Source: Sambucus nigra
Lineage: Eukaryota > Streptophyta > Magnoliopsida > Dipsacales > Adoxaceae
Length of the DNA: 64,000 nt
Assembly: GCA_949130495.1 (NCBI GenBank)
Contig: OX422220.1
Location: 122,573,810-122,637,809 of the forward strand
Reading direction: 5' to 3'
Made by a program: the position numbers and the translations under genes. The notes beneath the pieces are model-generated. The model saw only the letters and a list, made by a program, of their open reading frames with translations. It did not search any database and was not told the origin of the DNA. Within the stretch, counting starts at the first letter, position 1; each line of letters opens with the position of its first letter. Shown here one piece after another: positions 1 through 11,471 of the stretch.

Positions 1-2
1 CT

Positions 3-227
3 GCTCGGGCAATCCCTCAGTGTTTGATTTCCAAATATCTTGGAGACTACAGTCTCCATTCCAATCTTGAGATATCTCGCCCAGAGCACCTACTCGATTG
101 GCCATCTGTGATGAACATCAGGATGCTCAAAGACCTTAATTTCATAAATTCTCCTTATGCCTTAGACGATCCTCCTGCTGGCGAGGAACCTGTTTCAAAA
201 GTAGAGGGGAAGAAACCAATAGAATAG
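3..227 (+). pseudogene. antisense ORF-B of Tat copy 1, C-terminal part
   Basis: An open frame enters from the left edge and stops with TAG at 225-227. Its 74 residues match the C-terminus of ORF-B in copy 2 (22976-24265, minus strand), differing at six positions by my hand count, plus an earlier stop that removes three residues. It lies opposite to gag-pol of its own element. About six silent and six replacement changes separate the two copies, which hints at past selection on the protein, though the sample is tiny. The function is unknown; this part is acidic to neutral with no transmembrane segment. Only the tail is in the window, so I cannot say whether the rest is intact. Confidence 0.7.
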
Positions 228-633
228 GAATCTTGATATAATAATTAATGTGTATTTCATTTTCAATGTATTTTGTTTTGAATTTAATGAAAAACTTCTA
301 TTTTTCTTTACAATCTTGATTGCCATTGTCTTGTAGGTATTTTGTAAAACACTTTACTTATTTACTAATGAATGTGCATGTATATCTGTTAAAAAGATAA
401 CAACATTGTGTTATTTGCCGATCAACTAAAGTTGGTGAAAACTTATTATCGACTTTCCTGAATTTGTGGTAATCATTTGACGATTAACCAAAATGGATGA
501 TATTTTGTTTCTCGACCAACTTGGTGGTAATTTGAAATGTTACAAGTATTAAAAATTTTGCTTGATCATTTTTTAATTCTAAGCCATTAGTTGACTTTTA
601 TCACATAATCCTTCTTTGTTTAATAGAAATGTT
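228..633. other. spacer between antisense ORF-B and hairpin array, with decayed hairpins
   Basis: AT-rich, non-coding. It holds scattered, worn versions of the array motif, for example GATCAACTAAAGTTGGTGA near 420-440 and GACCAACTTGGTGG near 513-526, so the array was once longer. It would form the 3' untranslated region of the antisense gene. Confidence 0.6.
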
Positions 634-1405
634 CCCGACCAACCGGAGTTGGTGGATTTTCTTCCTAATCAACCGGAGTTGGTATTCCTAGAAATTATTT
701 TTTATTCCCGACCAACCGAAGTTGGTGGATTTTCTTCCCAACCAACCGGAGTTGGTATTTCTGGGAAATATTCTTTATTCCCGACCAACCGGAGTTTGTG
801 GATTTTCTTCCCAACCAACCGGAGTTGGTATTTCTGGGAAATATTTTTATTCCCGACCAACCGAAATTGGTGGATTTTCTTCCCAACCAACCGGAGTTGG
901 TATTTCTGGGAAATATTTTTATTCCCGACCAACCGGAGTTGGTGGATTTTCTTCCCAACCAACCGTAGTTGGTATTTCTGGGAAATATTCTTTATTCCCG
1001 ACCAACCGAAGTTGGTGGACTTTCTTCCCAACCAACTGGAGTTGGTATTTCTGGGAAATATTTTTATTCCCGACCAATCGAAATTGGTGGATTTTCTTCC
1101 CAACCAACCGGAGTTGGTATTTCTGGGAAATATTTTTATTCCCGACCAACCGGAGTTGGTGGATTTTCTTCCCAACCAACCAGGGTTGGTATTTCTGGGA
1201 AATATTTTTATTCCCGACCAATTGGAGTTGGTGGATTTTCTTTCCAACCAATCGTAGTTGGTATTTTTCGGAAATATTTTTATTCCCGACCAACCGGAGT
1301 TGGTGGATTTTCTTCCCAACCAACCGTAGTTGGTATTTCTGGGAAATATTTTTCTTCCCGACTAACCGGAGTTGGTGGATTTTGCAAAAGGAGAGAATTG
1401 GGTAG
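634..1405 (-). repeat. tandem array of 72-73 bp units, two stem-loops each (Tat copy 1)
   Basis: The marker CCCGACCA recurs at 634, 707, 780, 852, 924, 997, 1069, 1141, 1213, 1285 and (as CCCGACTA) 1357, so there are about eleven units of 72-73 bp. Each unit has two copies of ACCAACCGGAGTTGGT, a 6-bp inverted repeat around a 4-nt loop. One of them is enclosed by a second pair, TTCCCA and TGGGAA. On the element's sense strand (minus) the motif reads ACCAACTCCGGTTGGT. Substitutions are mostly single bases in the loop or stem. The array sits between the integrase end and the antisense gene end. Confidence 0.95.
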
Positions 1406-1457
1406 AATATTCACATTTTATTCATACTGAAGAAACTGCATTACATGAGGGTTTACA

Positions 1458-2937
1458 TTACTGATAATATTTGCGCAGATGCTCTGCATTCCATGCATTA
1501 TTAAACTCCTCCCCTTCTAAAGTTTCTATTCTGTAGGTTCCTGGTCGAACAACTTATGTTACTCTGTAGGGCCCATGCCAGTTAGCTTCCAGTTTATTGT
1601 ACTTTTGAATTACTTTCTTCAGCACATAGTCCCCTTATTTTAGGTTGCACTTCTTCACTCTCTTATTATAGAACAAGGTTGTTCATTGCTGGTAAGCAGC
1701 ATTCCCGATGGCTGCTTCTTCTCTAACTTCTTCGAGCATGTCCAAGTCTAACCTTCTCATTGAGTCACTGACAGGGGAGTTGAAGTTCAGCACTCGGTGT
1801 GTTGGGAGGTCCAACTCGGCAGGTATAACAACTTCACTTCCAAATGCCAGCATGTATGGAGATTCTCCAGTTACTTCTCGGGGAGTAGTACGATAAGCCC
1901 ATAGTACTGAATGTAGCTCTTTGATCCAGTTTGCTTTCGCGTCATTCAGTCTTTTCTTCAAGCCGTTTAGCAGCGTTCTGTTTGTCCCTTCAGTTTGTCC
2001 ATTGCTTTAGGGATGGCCTGGTGTCGAGTGGATCTTAAAGATATTTGACTGATGACAATAGGCAGCGAACTCCTCGTTGTCAAATTGTGTTCCATGGTCG
2101 GTGATGAATGCATGGGGAAGACCATATCTACAAATGATATTTTTCCAAATAAATTGGTACACCTTTTCGTACGTCATATCGCCAAGAGGCTCGGCTTCCA
2201 CCCACTTAGTAAAGTAATCCACTGCGACGACGAGATATTTAAATCTTCCTCTGGTCATTGGAAGTGGCCCAACCAAGTCAATTCCTCACAAGGCAAAATG
2301 GCCAAGGGGAAGTAATGGGTATCAACAATGCTTGGGGAGTTCTTCGGATAGTGGATAAGCATTGACACTTGTCACATTTCTTGGCATAGGCTATACAATC
2401 ATCCCTCATCGTTGGCCAGTAGTATCCTTGCATCATCACTCTTTGCAAAAGTGTCTGACCTGCTACATGGGCTCCACAGGACCCTTCATGAACCTCTTCA
2501 AACAAGTCTTTCACCTCGAAGGGATGCACACATCTTTGCAAACCTGCAATAATTCCTCGTCTGTATAGAATACCATTAGTCAGTACATAACGAGCAGCTT
2601 TAAACTTCAATTTCTTGGCTGCGAGTTTGTCAATCGGTAATTCTCCCTCCTTAATATATGCCCTGATGGTATCCATCCAAGATGGCCCTAAATCCAAGGT
2701 AATAAAGTTCATCGTCAGATCTTCATCTATGCTCCGACCAGCTAGAACTTCAATTGTGATTGTTCTTCGTAGATCGGTACGAGTAGTCGATGCTAATCGA
2801 GCTAAAGCGTCTGCTCTTGCATTCTCCATTCTTGGTATTCTGACCAGTTGAACAGTAACAAATTCTGATACCAATTCCATCGCCTTTGCATGGTACTTAA
2901 TCATCAACTCTCTTTTTGCTGCATATACACCAAGCAT
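1458..2937 (-). pseudogene. integrase of Tat copy 1 (broken)
   Basis: Inserts element cDNA into the host genome. The zinc-binding HHCC module is visible: HEGSCGAH followed by CDKCQ. The core shows the first two acidic residues in VDYFTKW and ITDHGTQF and the Glu in QTEGTN. The C-terminal part ends at a stop at 1458-1460, by alignment with copy 2. There is no chromodomain, as expected for Tat. It is broken by a 1-nt frameshift around 2277-2300 (a T-run in the segment before the core) and by several in-frame stops, one directly after the GHP before the catalytic Glu. The linker from the second RNase H occupies the first 130 codons or so. Confidence 0.9.
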
Positions 2938-3267
2938 TTAGTTTATAATCAACTGTGAGTCACTGCATACGATTACCTGCTCTGCCTTTATGGTTTTTTC
3001 CAGACTAAGACCTACAATCATCGCTTCATATTCGGCCTCATTATTAGAAGCTTGAAATTGAAAGCGCAGAGCATATTTTATATCGACCTCGCCTGGACTT
3101 TTCAATACAATCCCAGCTCCACTACCTGAGGTGCATGATGAGCCATCCACACATAGGTTCCATATAGGTATCTCGTCTTCAAACCTTTTATTGGACAAAG
3201 TTCCTCGATGGAATATTTGTTGCTTCCTTATCTCCATTTCATTCACACCTCGCTGCTCGTCGATCAT
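2938..3267 (-). pseudogene. second (archaeal-type) RNase H of Tat copy 1
   Basis: A stand-alone RNase H fold between the RT-RNase H and integrase. The catalytic signature is visible: Asp in CVDGSS, Glu in NNEAEYEA and Asp in VCSDSQL. It degrades RNA in RNA-DNA hybrids and, in plant Tat elements, is thought to help the older RNase H or to make the polypurine primer. It is in frame with its neighbours; a stop at its end (after SQLIIN) separates it from integrase where copy 2 has a Gln codon. Confidence 0.88.
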
Positions 3268-3354
3268 CTTCTCTTACCCTCCGACCAACTTAAGTTGATC
3301 GGGATCTAATTTGGATTATCCTCTAACATCCACAGGTTGATCGGTGTTCAGCTT

Positions 3355-4710
3355 TTACTCCTCGGGGGTATCAGGATAAGTGAACTCTGCTATAAAATCT
3401 GCTACTGCTTGCCCTTTTAGTGACGATCTAGGCTCATAAATTATATCATATTCACCGAGTTCTATTACCCAATACATCAATCTCCCTGATTTTTCTAGTT
3501 TATGAAGAGCTTGCCTCAACGGCATATCAGTATATATGACTATGGTATGAGCCTGGAAGTATGGCTTCATTCTTCTACTCGCTTCGATCAGCGCCAGTGC
3601 CAACTTTTCCAGTTTTGGATATCTGGTCTCTGCTCCTCGGAAGGCCTTACTAGTGTAATAAATTGATTTTTGTACTCCATCCTCTACTCTTATTAATGCC
3701 GAGCTAACTGCATTTTCTGAAACTACCAGATATAAGTACAATCTTTCTCCCATCACTGGCCTGGACAATAGTGGAGGTGTTCCCAAATATTTCTTCAATT
3801 CTTGAAAAGATTTCTCGCATTCTTCATTCCATTCAAAAGTCTTTCGGAGCGTTTTGAAGAATGGGAGGCATCTATCAGTTGCTCGCGATACAAATCTGTT
3901 AAGTGCTACTACTCGCCCTGTAAGACTTTGCACTTCTTTCTTCGTCGTTGGAGATCGTAGTCCCAATAGAGATTTGATCTCTTCAGGGTTTGCTTCAATG
4001 CCTCGTTGATTGACAATATGCTCGAGAAACATGCCTTCTCGTACTCCAAATATGCACTTGGTCGGGTTCAACTTCATTTGATATTTATCTAATTGATCAA
4101 AGGTCTGGCCTAAGTCAACTAGATGGTTAGCGACTCTCTTGCTCTTTGTCAACATGTCATCAACATAAACTTCCATATTGCAACTGATTTGCTCTACAAA
4201 TATCTTGTTCATCAGCCGCTGATATGTTGCACCTGCATTTTTCAAACCAAAAGGCATAACATTATAACAATAAGTTCCCCTACGGGTAATGAAAGAGGTA
4301 CTCTCCCTATCTTCAGGTTTCATTTTAATCTGGTTATAACCAGAAGAAGCATCCATGAAGCTTAGTAGCTCATGTCCCGAGGTCGCATCCTCTAATTGAT
4401 CAATTCGGGGCAAGGGAAAATGATCCTTTGGACATGACTTGTTGAGGTCGGTGAAGTCTATACACATCCTCCATTTATTGTTCTTCTTTTTCACCATCAC
4501 TACATTTGCTAACCAGTCTGGTTATTTAACATCTTCAATAAAGCAAGCTTTCTAGAGCTTCTCGACCTCCTCCTGTATAGCTTGATTCTTCTCGGGGCTG
4601 AACACTCTTCTTCTCTGCTTCACTGGCTTGATCTCCTTATTCACATTGAGCTCGTGACATAAGAAATTTGGGTCTATTCCGGGCATATCCTCATGACTCC
4701 AAGCAAAAGT
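3355..4710 (-). pseudogene. reverse transcriptase-RNase H of Tat copy 1
   Basis: Copies element RNA into DNA. The palm and fingers motifs are clear: CIDFTDLNKSCPKD, FMDASSGYNQI, MPFGLKNAGATYQ and the catalytic YVDDM. RNase H follows, with YTSKAFRGAE and IYTDMPLRQ, ending near FIAEFTYPD. The uninterrupted part runs from 4500 down; upstream codons to 4710 encode the conserved start of RT (FAWSHEDMPGIDP) but hold two stops. It is preceded by an in-frame TAA at 4711-4713 that copy 2 shares. It is otherwise among the best-preserved parts of this element. Confidence 0.92.
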
Positions 4711-5660
4711 TTATTTTCTGATTTTTAGGAAAACTATCAATTCCTGTTTTAGTGAGGCATCTAACGAAGAACCTATCTGAGTTGTTCGTTCAGGGTACTC
4801 GTCGTCCAGAATGATGTTTTCAGTAGCTTTCACCACCTGACCTTTCACGAGTTGTGACTCGTCTCTAGGATCCAATGTTTCAATTTCTGCACCTTCATCC
4901 ACCTGATAGGTAGTAGTCTTTTTCCTAGATTCCTCCAGTTCCTCCTGCTCGGTAGATGAATAGTAGCATTCTCGAGCTACTTTTTGATCACCCTTCACGA
5001 CTCCTACTCCAAAATTAGTTAGAAATTTTAGGCATTGATGTACCGTAGACGGTACTGCTTCGAACTTCTTCAATCCTACCCTTCCCATTATGATATTGTA
5101 GGCTGATTGAACATTCTTATCCATCACGAAGAAGCGTACTCTTTCGGTTCGACAAGCAGGCCATGTACCAATGAACATATGCAACTTGATCGTCCCAAGT
5201 GGAAAAAATTTCTCGCCAGCAAAACCGAGGAGGGGCCTATGATAAGGCTCCAACTGAGACAACTTTAGATTTAAGCTGTCGAAGTACGAGTAGAACATAA
5301 TATTAGCCGAGCTACCATTATCATCTAGTACTCTCGATATCATCACTTCCTTCATTCTCATTTTGATCACTAATGGGTCATCATGAGGATACAACACACC
5401 TGCGAGGTCGTTCTTTGAGAAACCGATGACCAATTTTTCTTTGTTGACCTTCCTCGGGCGATCATCTTCAGCCAAGTTTATTCGTTGAATATATGAATAG
5501 GATTGAGCCTCATTGAGGTAAGCTTTTCTTTTTGTAGTAAGGTCTCCACCTCCTGCATCTCCACCTGTAATAACATTACAATCAAATGATCCAAAACGTA
5601 TTGAAAATACCTCACATTCTGGTTGCCTTGGTCTTTTGGGAAGATCGGGGTCATCTTTTG
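4711..5660 (-). pseudogene. aspartic protease region of Tat copy 1
   Basis: Cleaves the Gag-Pol polyprotein. The active-site region is LDDNGSSANIMF near 5300-5340, with the pattern D-x-G-S-S; the usual hydrophobic residue before the Asp is replaced by Asp here (copy 2 has VLVDNGSS). Downstream is the family block YHRPLLGFAGEKFFPLG and the hinge FFVMDKNVQSAYNIIMG. The frame is open from gag through protease to TAA at 4711-4713. A linker of about 100 residues, rich in Glu, separates protease from RT. Confidence 0.85.
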
Positions 5661-7308
5661 GATCATCTACATGGTCTTTTTTCTTGTTCTCCTCTGCTCG
5701 ACGAGGAGATCTAGACCTCTCTCTTGCTCGGTTGTTGTTTCTTCTTTCATTTCTACGATCAACATACTTTGCCAATTTTCCTCGTCTAATGAGTGCTTCG
5801 ATCTCATTCTGAAGGGCTATGCAATTTTTGGCCGTGTGGCCATGAACTTTGTGGAACTCGCAATATTTGGCCTTATTCCTCTTGTCAGGGTCTGACTTCA
5901 TTTTCTCTGGCCAGTTTAACTCCTCGATGTTCTTGATTTCTTCTAAAACGTGGTTGATGTCTACCTTCAAAGGAGTATAATTTTCAAATTTCTTCAATAC
6001 CTCCTATGATGGCTTCGTTTTTGAGTGCTTGTCACCACCATTGTTCTTATGCTCTTTCTTTTTAGCCTTATCAACCTCCACCTTAGTCTCTTTGGTATCC
6101 ATATTCTTCTTCGCAGCCATAGCCTCCTCGACATTCATGATCTTGGCCGCTTTTGCCATAAATTCTGACATGGTTCTGGGTGGATCTTTGGCCAAAATGT
6201 AGTACAACTTGTTAGGCAACAGCCCACTCATCAGAGCAGTAATCGTTGTCTTTTCCTTATAATCAATAACTTCGAGTTTCTCGTTATTAAAATGAGTTAT
6301 ATAATCCCTGGTGCTCTCACCCGACTTTTATCTAACACTTAACAAGTGAGCCACTCGTTTAACCGGTTTTGCTCCAAAATAAAAGTTTCCAATGAAGAGC
6401 TTGGCCAGTTGAAAGAAAGTTAAAATCTTACCCCGAGGAAGATTATTGTACCATATTTGAGCAGATCCTGTAAGAGTTCCCGGGAATGCCCTGCATCTCA
6501 TTTCATCTGGCACAGCATAGATGTCAGCAGCAGCTTGGTATTGCTCTATATAAAGGACAGGGTCGATTTTTCCATCATATTTAGGAGTTACAACAGGTGC
6601 CTTGAACTTTGATGGTGTGGGAAAATCCATAATTGCTTGGACAAAAGGTGTCCCTTGGACAAAAGTTCTTTGTAGAGGATTCTTGGCCTTAGCCATTTCC
6701 CCTAGTCTATCCTCCAACCTCTGAATAGAGCCTTTCCACGCATCATTTCCCTCCTCAGGCCTACTAGTTCGAGCAATTGATCGTGTTGAAGTCGCTTCCT
6801 GGGATCTATCTTGTCGAGCAACTGGTTGTGATTGGGCAGAACCTTCTCTTAGATCAAATAGTCGTCGAAAGTTTCTCGGCACAGCCTTAGGTGGACTTTT
6901 ATTCTTCCTAGGGCCCAATCGATCAAAAGGAGAGACCCTACTTAATCTTTCCAGTGCAGTAGTCCTTTATGGAGAGAGAGTGATGTGTTGTTCAGTATCG
7001 GTGGCTCGTACTGACGAAGTTCGACCCGGTTGATAGGAAAAATCATCAGATTTTTCAGTGCGATATGAATCGCTTTGCCTAATGCGCGAAGAAACTAAAC
7101 GGGTATTTTTTTGAACACTTCGTTGTCCTGAATGGGTTGACGCTCCACCCTGGATAGTTTGCATGAGTTGTCGCATAGTTTCTTGCATGGCTGTCTGGCC
7201 TTGAGCCAAACTGGCCATAATTCCAGCGAGATCTTGGACATTTGGAGGAGCAGATGGATTTGGGGGGTTTCCAGTATTTCGATTGCTGGATTCAGGATTG
7301 TCAGCCAT
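5661..7308 (-). pseudogene. gag of Tat copy 1
   Basis: Structural protein that packages element RNA. The start is taken as the ATG at 7306-7308 (MADNPESS), 42 bp inside the primer site. The central capsid-like domain (Retrotrans_gag pattern) includes DEMRCRAFPGTL, then IWYNNLPRG and a FYFGAKPVKR stretch. A zinc knuckle of the C-x2-H-x4-H-x4-C type, CEFHKVHGHTAKNC, lies near 5819-5862, followed by an Arg-rich segment. Stops occur near 6967, 6328 and 6004, all single-base changes relative to copy 2, with no frameshift. Gag is in the same frame as protease and RT. Confidence 0.88.
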
Positions 7309-7350
7309 TGGTGATAAATTGTTTTGGTGAAAAACGAGAATTTCAGTCAT

Positions 7351-7369
7351 TTTCCCACAAACGGCGCCA
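7351..7369 (-). promoter_or_regulatory. primer binding site of Tat copy 1
   Basis: On the minus strand, TGGCGCCGTTTGTGGGAAA begins 3 bases after the LTR end. TGG is the complement of a tRNA CCA tail. Copy 3 has nearly the same site (56277-56294). I did not determine the tRNA species. Confidence 0.85.
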
Positions 7370-7372
7370 ATT

Positions 7373-7938
7373 TGTTGATGTAAAAAAAATTAGATTATCT
7401 CTAATTATTTAATCACAGATAAAATAAATAAGACAAAAGAATTTTTAAAGTGGTTCAGCCTTAAAAGAATGGCCTACATCCACTGTTTTTGTTATTGCTG
7501 AGTGTTTAGGGAATTCTCGATAACAGGTTTTTACCAAGAAATTCCAAGTCCCCTTACAATGAGGATGATACAATGTATTTATAGCCCTGAGGTTGTACAT
7601 GTGAAAGGATCATACAAAGCTGTTTAATAAGCGTATACATATGTATGATAATAATTAGCATTTAATCCTCTTCATTGTCTGATAATAAATGCTCTGATCG
7701 AGGTGCAGCTCGGACCGCCTAAGCTGCTCGGACCACTTAAGTATCTCGGTATCCATGAATTGCTCGGTGCAGTAAAGTTCCTCGGAGAGCACCTACTGCT
7801 CGGAGTATCTGAATTGGTCGGGGAAATTGAGTTCCTCGAAGTCAAGGTGTTGTTCAGAAGTGTTTGTTATTTCCACGCAGATTGCCACGTGTCTCCACTT
7901 AATTGAGCCATGTTAGCAGATTAAATTTGGTATCGACA
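7373..7938 (-). repeat. 5' LTR of Tat copy 1
   Basis: 566 bp. On the minus strand it begins TGTCGATACC and ends ACATCAACA, with the short terminal inverted repeat TGTTGA/TCAACA slightly worn at the start. It matches both LTRs of copy 2. The U3 part carries repeated GCTCGG-type words (7700-7800), which create a spurious open frame. It drives transcription of gag-pol leftward. Confidence 0.93.
7576..7583 (-). promoter_or_regulatory. TATA box in LTR of Tat copy 1
   Basis: CTATAAATA on the minus strand, at the same place as in both copy 2 LTRs (15815-15823 and 27423-27431), followed by a conserved ACATTGTATCATCC. Confidence 0.65.
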
Positions 7939-10339
7939 CTAAGTGTGCCTTATATTAATTGTACTGATTTCACTAATAAATTAACCCATGAAGATGACTT
8001 AATTAAAGAACAATTACTATCTATATAAATAAGGAAACCATTAAACGACATTAAAACGTTCAAACTAACAATGAAATGTAACCTCAATTCCGCTAGTGAT
8101 CTGTTAGAGAATAAGATAAGGTCCACTCTTAGCATTTAAGAAAGTTCCTATTTGGGATAACTTCTATGACAATAGATCGACATCTTCGCCCACTCTTAAA
8201 GAGATATCGGCCAAATCAATTTTTTAAATTATACAATACAAGATCCTAATGTATCTAGAGGTAAGCTTGTAATGATAAATTACGGAAACTCCTCCCAAAA
8301 TGGTCATTCAAGATAAAAAAAAATGCGGATACTTTTGTGTAGTTGAATACGCGTCGTGTCTTGCCAATATTGTCCATTTTAATTATGGAAAAAAATTCCA
8401 CATGTGGGTTTAATAGATAAATATGGACAAAGCATATACAAAGTATGGTAATCCTCTACTAGACATAAACATGATTTTGAATAACACATTTGATCATGAC
8501 CTCAATTTTTCCATTGATCGGTTAATAATCTATAATCAAATCAATGCACACCTTAATCATTAGGAGAAAAAATTATTCATGTCATAGTGGGGAATTTTCT
8601 GGTATATTGTAATTTCATTCGGTCTTAAGAATGACGGGGATACATATCAAGAGTAAATTACAATCTTCTTGCACAATTTGATGCACAAAGAGGTTAAGTT
8701 TTATGTCAAATACATGATAATCAAATCCAATAATCAAGAAGGTCATATCCCTTGTGAAAATTCTTCGAAAGCCTTATGTAGTATCAAAAGTGACTTAACC
8801 CACTAGTGTGTATTTGGTGTCACTTGAGGCAAGATTTTGGGGTCATATTTAGTGAATAAGTAATATAGGCATATCCCACAAAGGTTCATTATATTCTCGA
8901 TATGCCTCCCCCTTGAAAGGAAAAGGAGACGTAGGGATTCTTAGGCAAGCTGAAATGTTTTAGTTAGTTCATTATCTAGTTAACCTCCATGTGGAAGCCC
9001 ATCTTCGTGGTGCTTAACAAAGTTTGTAATGAATAATGCCAATATTGTTTTGCAAGATAAAAATGTATCTCACTCAAACACTAGTTCTCATGACACCACA
9101 ACTAAGCGTGCACCTCATACCTTACTTCCTGGTTACTAATATGGACATAAAGGTCCATGCTCTCTGAGTACACTGAGAATTCATTCAAATATTTAGAAAT
9201 CTACTTAGTTAGTCAGAAGATAATGGGATACCAGTTCTACTAAATGGACCCTGTTAAGGCATGTGTAAAATTAGTGTATTCAAAACATTAATCACTATAT
9301 TATATTTTTCTATTCAAGGTAGTTTCCATCACGAATCCATTGAAGTTCTTCGTAAATAAACCTGACCTATCTAACTGCACGTATAAGTGGATGCTCTTAT
9401 TTGACAAATTTGACATCATATATGTGACTTAGTAAATCATAAAAGGGTAAGTCCATCTCTAACTACTTCCTCTCCTTGAAAGACAGGATGAATCAGAAGA
9501 GCTACTTTCAGTCTTAGCCCTAGCGTGGGTGAGTGGTTTCTTTTATTGAGTTACGTAATCAATGAAGATGGAATTTGCATAACAGAGTTCCTAAATAAAA
9601 AGGTTTTGAACATATCCCCTGATGAGCTTCATCAGTATCTATTATTTAACAACATATCCAATAAGAAGGTGAAAGTGTGCACACTCTACGTGCAAGAGTT
9701 TATATAGGAAGGCAACACACCCCCCCCAATATTATTAAAATTTTCAAGTTTAAACTAAACTTAGCACCAATTATACAGATCTTTGTATTAAATAAATTAA
9801 CCATTTTATCTTACCTTGAACATGCATCTAGGTGATAGAATGATAGAATAATATAATCAATTAACAATTCCTGACATACAAGGAAACCCAAACGGGAAAA
9901 GCCTCAAACAACCCATCTAACACAGTTCACAATTTCAGGAATTATAGAAGCACATGAAAAAATACTTATACAATCGACTCGACTTCAAGCCTTGACGTAT
10001 CTTTTCTCCTTAGACCATATGCATATTGACATGTATGACTCCACCTACACACTGCTACAATGCACGAGTCCACACACACTTCTATAGCCACTGATCCAAG
10101 CTCAATAACCATTATAAACACAGAGTCCACGGTATTTTAACCAAAATGAACACCAAGTCCCCCCTATGAAACGATAATCAACAGTATGTTAACGAGTAAA
10201 CAAACTTGGTGCACACAAATAGAGATCTTACAAAAATATATGGATTGAATCTTGGATCTCAAACTAGTTGGGTGAAGATTAGGGTTCTGAGGCTTTTGGT
10301 TATAGATAGGAAAATAAATTTTTCCACAATTGTCAAATA
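7939..10339. other. degraded spacer, no recognised gene
   Basis: AT-rich DNA with stops in all frames. The longest open stretch (9525-9707, 60 codons) has no family features and no sensible context. Likely very old transposon debris; I recognise no domain. Confidence 0.5.
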
Positions 10340-10680
10340 AAAAAGTTCCCAGCACGCCTATTTATAGAAAACATTAATTTTGAGGTGGTGGAATCTCGTT
10401 CAAATGAAAATAGTAGGTTCGTTTGAATGAAGTTGTCAATCTCATTTGAATAACATTGAGGCTCGTTAGAACGACCATATAAATTTCATTCGAACGTTAT
10501 TCAAATGAGCTTCCAATGAGTTTTATCCTATTAACATGTCTTCCTAGTTAATTACCCATTAGAAATTCATTTGAACCTATCTCGTTTGAACGGTCATAAA
10601 CACTCATTGAAATGAACTCAGGAATTTCATTTGAACGTAGTTAAAACTCATTTGTATGACTTTTCAAAACAAAAGTAAAT
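10340..10680. repeat. worn GTTCGAAC-type short repeats (probable old chromovirus LTR fragment)
   Basis: Repeated words such as CTCGTTCAAATG, TCATTCGAACGTT and CTCGTTTGAACGG occur many times. The same words appear, sharper, in chromovirus A LTRs (47826-47985 and 54834-55005) and in the split LTR of element B (14740-14930). Most differences here are CG to TG or CA, the mark of old methylated DNA. Confidence 0.5.
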
Positions 10681-10780
10681 TTTCTTTTGATTTTTTTTAT
10701 GAAAAACAAACAGACTTTTAAAACAACACCAGATGAAATAGTAAGGATTAAAACATACGCATTCATACCTCATGAGATCA

Positions 10781-10838
10781 CTAATCGTTGAAGACGAAAC
10801 ATGGCATTACTGATCGTTAAAGACAAAACATGGCATAA
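10781..10838. repeat. 29-bp tandem dimer
   Basis: Two adjacent 29-bp units: the first begins CTAATCGTTGAAGACG, the second CTGATCGTTAAAGACA, both followed by AAACATGGCATWA. No function is evident. Confidence 0.6.
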
Positions 10839-11300
10839 TACATGACATGATGATGTAAGCATTCTAACTTTGTCGCTACTTTGGAAATTTATCCTTGTAA
10901 ATCTACCCCTTTGTCAATTCTGGGACAAAATTTAAAAACTAAAAACTATGGGCTATCAAGCTAATATGAAGACTCAATCACCAATTCCAAAAGGAAAACG
11001 TACAAACTTGACAGACAAAGATTTTGAGTAGCTTTGCTCTTGTGTAAACTTTGTTTCATCATTTCGAACTTAAACAATTAAACACACCTTTAAAATAAAA
11101 CATGAATATTTAACCATATAAACTGCAATTGAAAAAACCTTTCCTATTTGTGTAAAGAATCTCCACCTAACATAGGACATCTCCCACAAGGTAAAATTTT
11201 TCCCCAAAGTGAAAGATTAAGATACCATTTCTCCCCCCTTTGTTCAGAATAGACAAAGAATAAAGTACAAAATATAAACAACTCATAACCTTAAATTTAT
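10839..11300. other. AT-rich spacer, nothing recognised
   Basis: No open frame of note. A word TTCTGGGACAAAATTT near 10917-10932 resembles the sequence just upstream of the polypurine tract in chromovirus A (TTTCGGGACGAAATTC), so this may be old chromovirus debris. Confidence 0.4.
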
Positions 11301-11471
11301 GGTAAATTACACCAAACCCCCTAAACTATGGAGGTTTTTATCAACTCATTTTTACTGAAAATGTGTTAGGTGTCAAAATTTAATAGTTTAGGTGTTTCTT
11401 TTTCAAAAATTTTAGGTTAGGGGCCTATCTACAAAACCGTTATAGTTCAAGGGATTTAGTGTAATTTATCC
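11301..11471. mobile_element. MITE-like inverted-repeat element, about 171 bp
   Basis: The left end GGTAAATTACACCAAACC and the reverse complement of the right end, GGATAAATTACACTAAATCC, match over about 29 bp with one indel and a few mismatches. It is non-coding. Target duplications are not clear (both flanks contain TTAAAT). The termini resemble the widespread plant MITEs that begin GGNTAAATTACAC. Confidence 0.65.

Larger units (their letters stand above)
1..7938 (-). mobile_element. Tat-lineage Ty3/gypsy element, copy 1 (3' part off window)
   Basis: A minus-strand LTR retrotransposon. From right to left it shows a 5' LTR, primer site, gag, protease, reverse transcriptase, RNase H, a second archaeal-type RNase H, integrase, a tandem hairpin array and the end of a gene on the opposite strand. 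The second RNase H before integrase is a known mark of the plant Tat lineage (Ogre, Grande and RIRE2 relatives). It is about 90% alike by eye to copy 2 at 15468-27623, in inverted orientation. Gag and pol read in one frame but carry many stops and one frameshift near 2277-2300, so it is inactive. The 3' LTR and one target-site duplication lie beyond position 1; the visible flank is CTAAG at 7939-7943. Confidence 0.93.

Noticed and set aside
634..1405. CRISPR-like direct repeats
   Set aside because: Units are contiguous with no unique spacers, and the context is a plant retrotransposon.
616..1430. Overlapping 130-230 codon open frames on both strands
   Set aside because: They are translations of the 72-73 bp hairpin repeat in several frames; low-complexity repeats of the same peptide, no start context, no homologue.
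7703..7906. 67-codon frame (and its counterpart at 15500-15709)
   Set aside because: It lies within the U3 part of the LTR and arises from short GCTCGG-type repeats.
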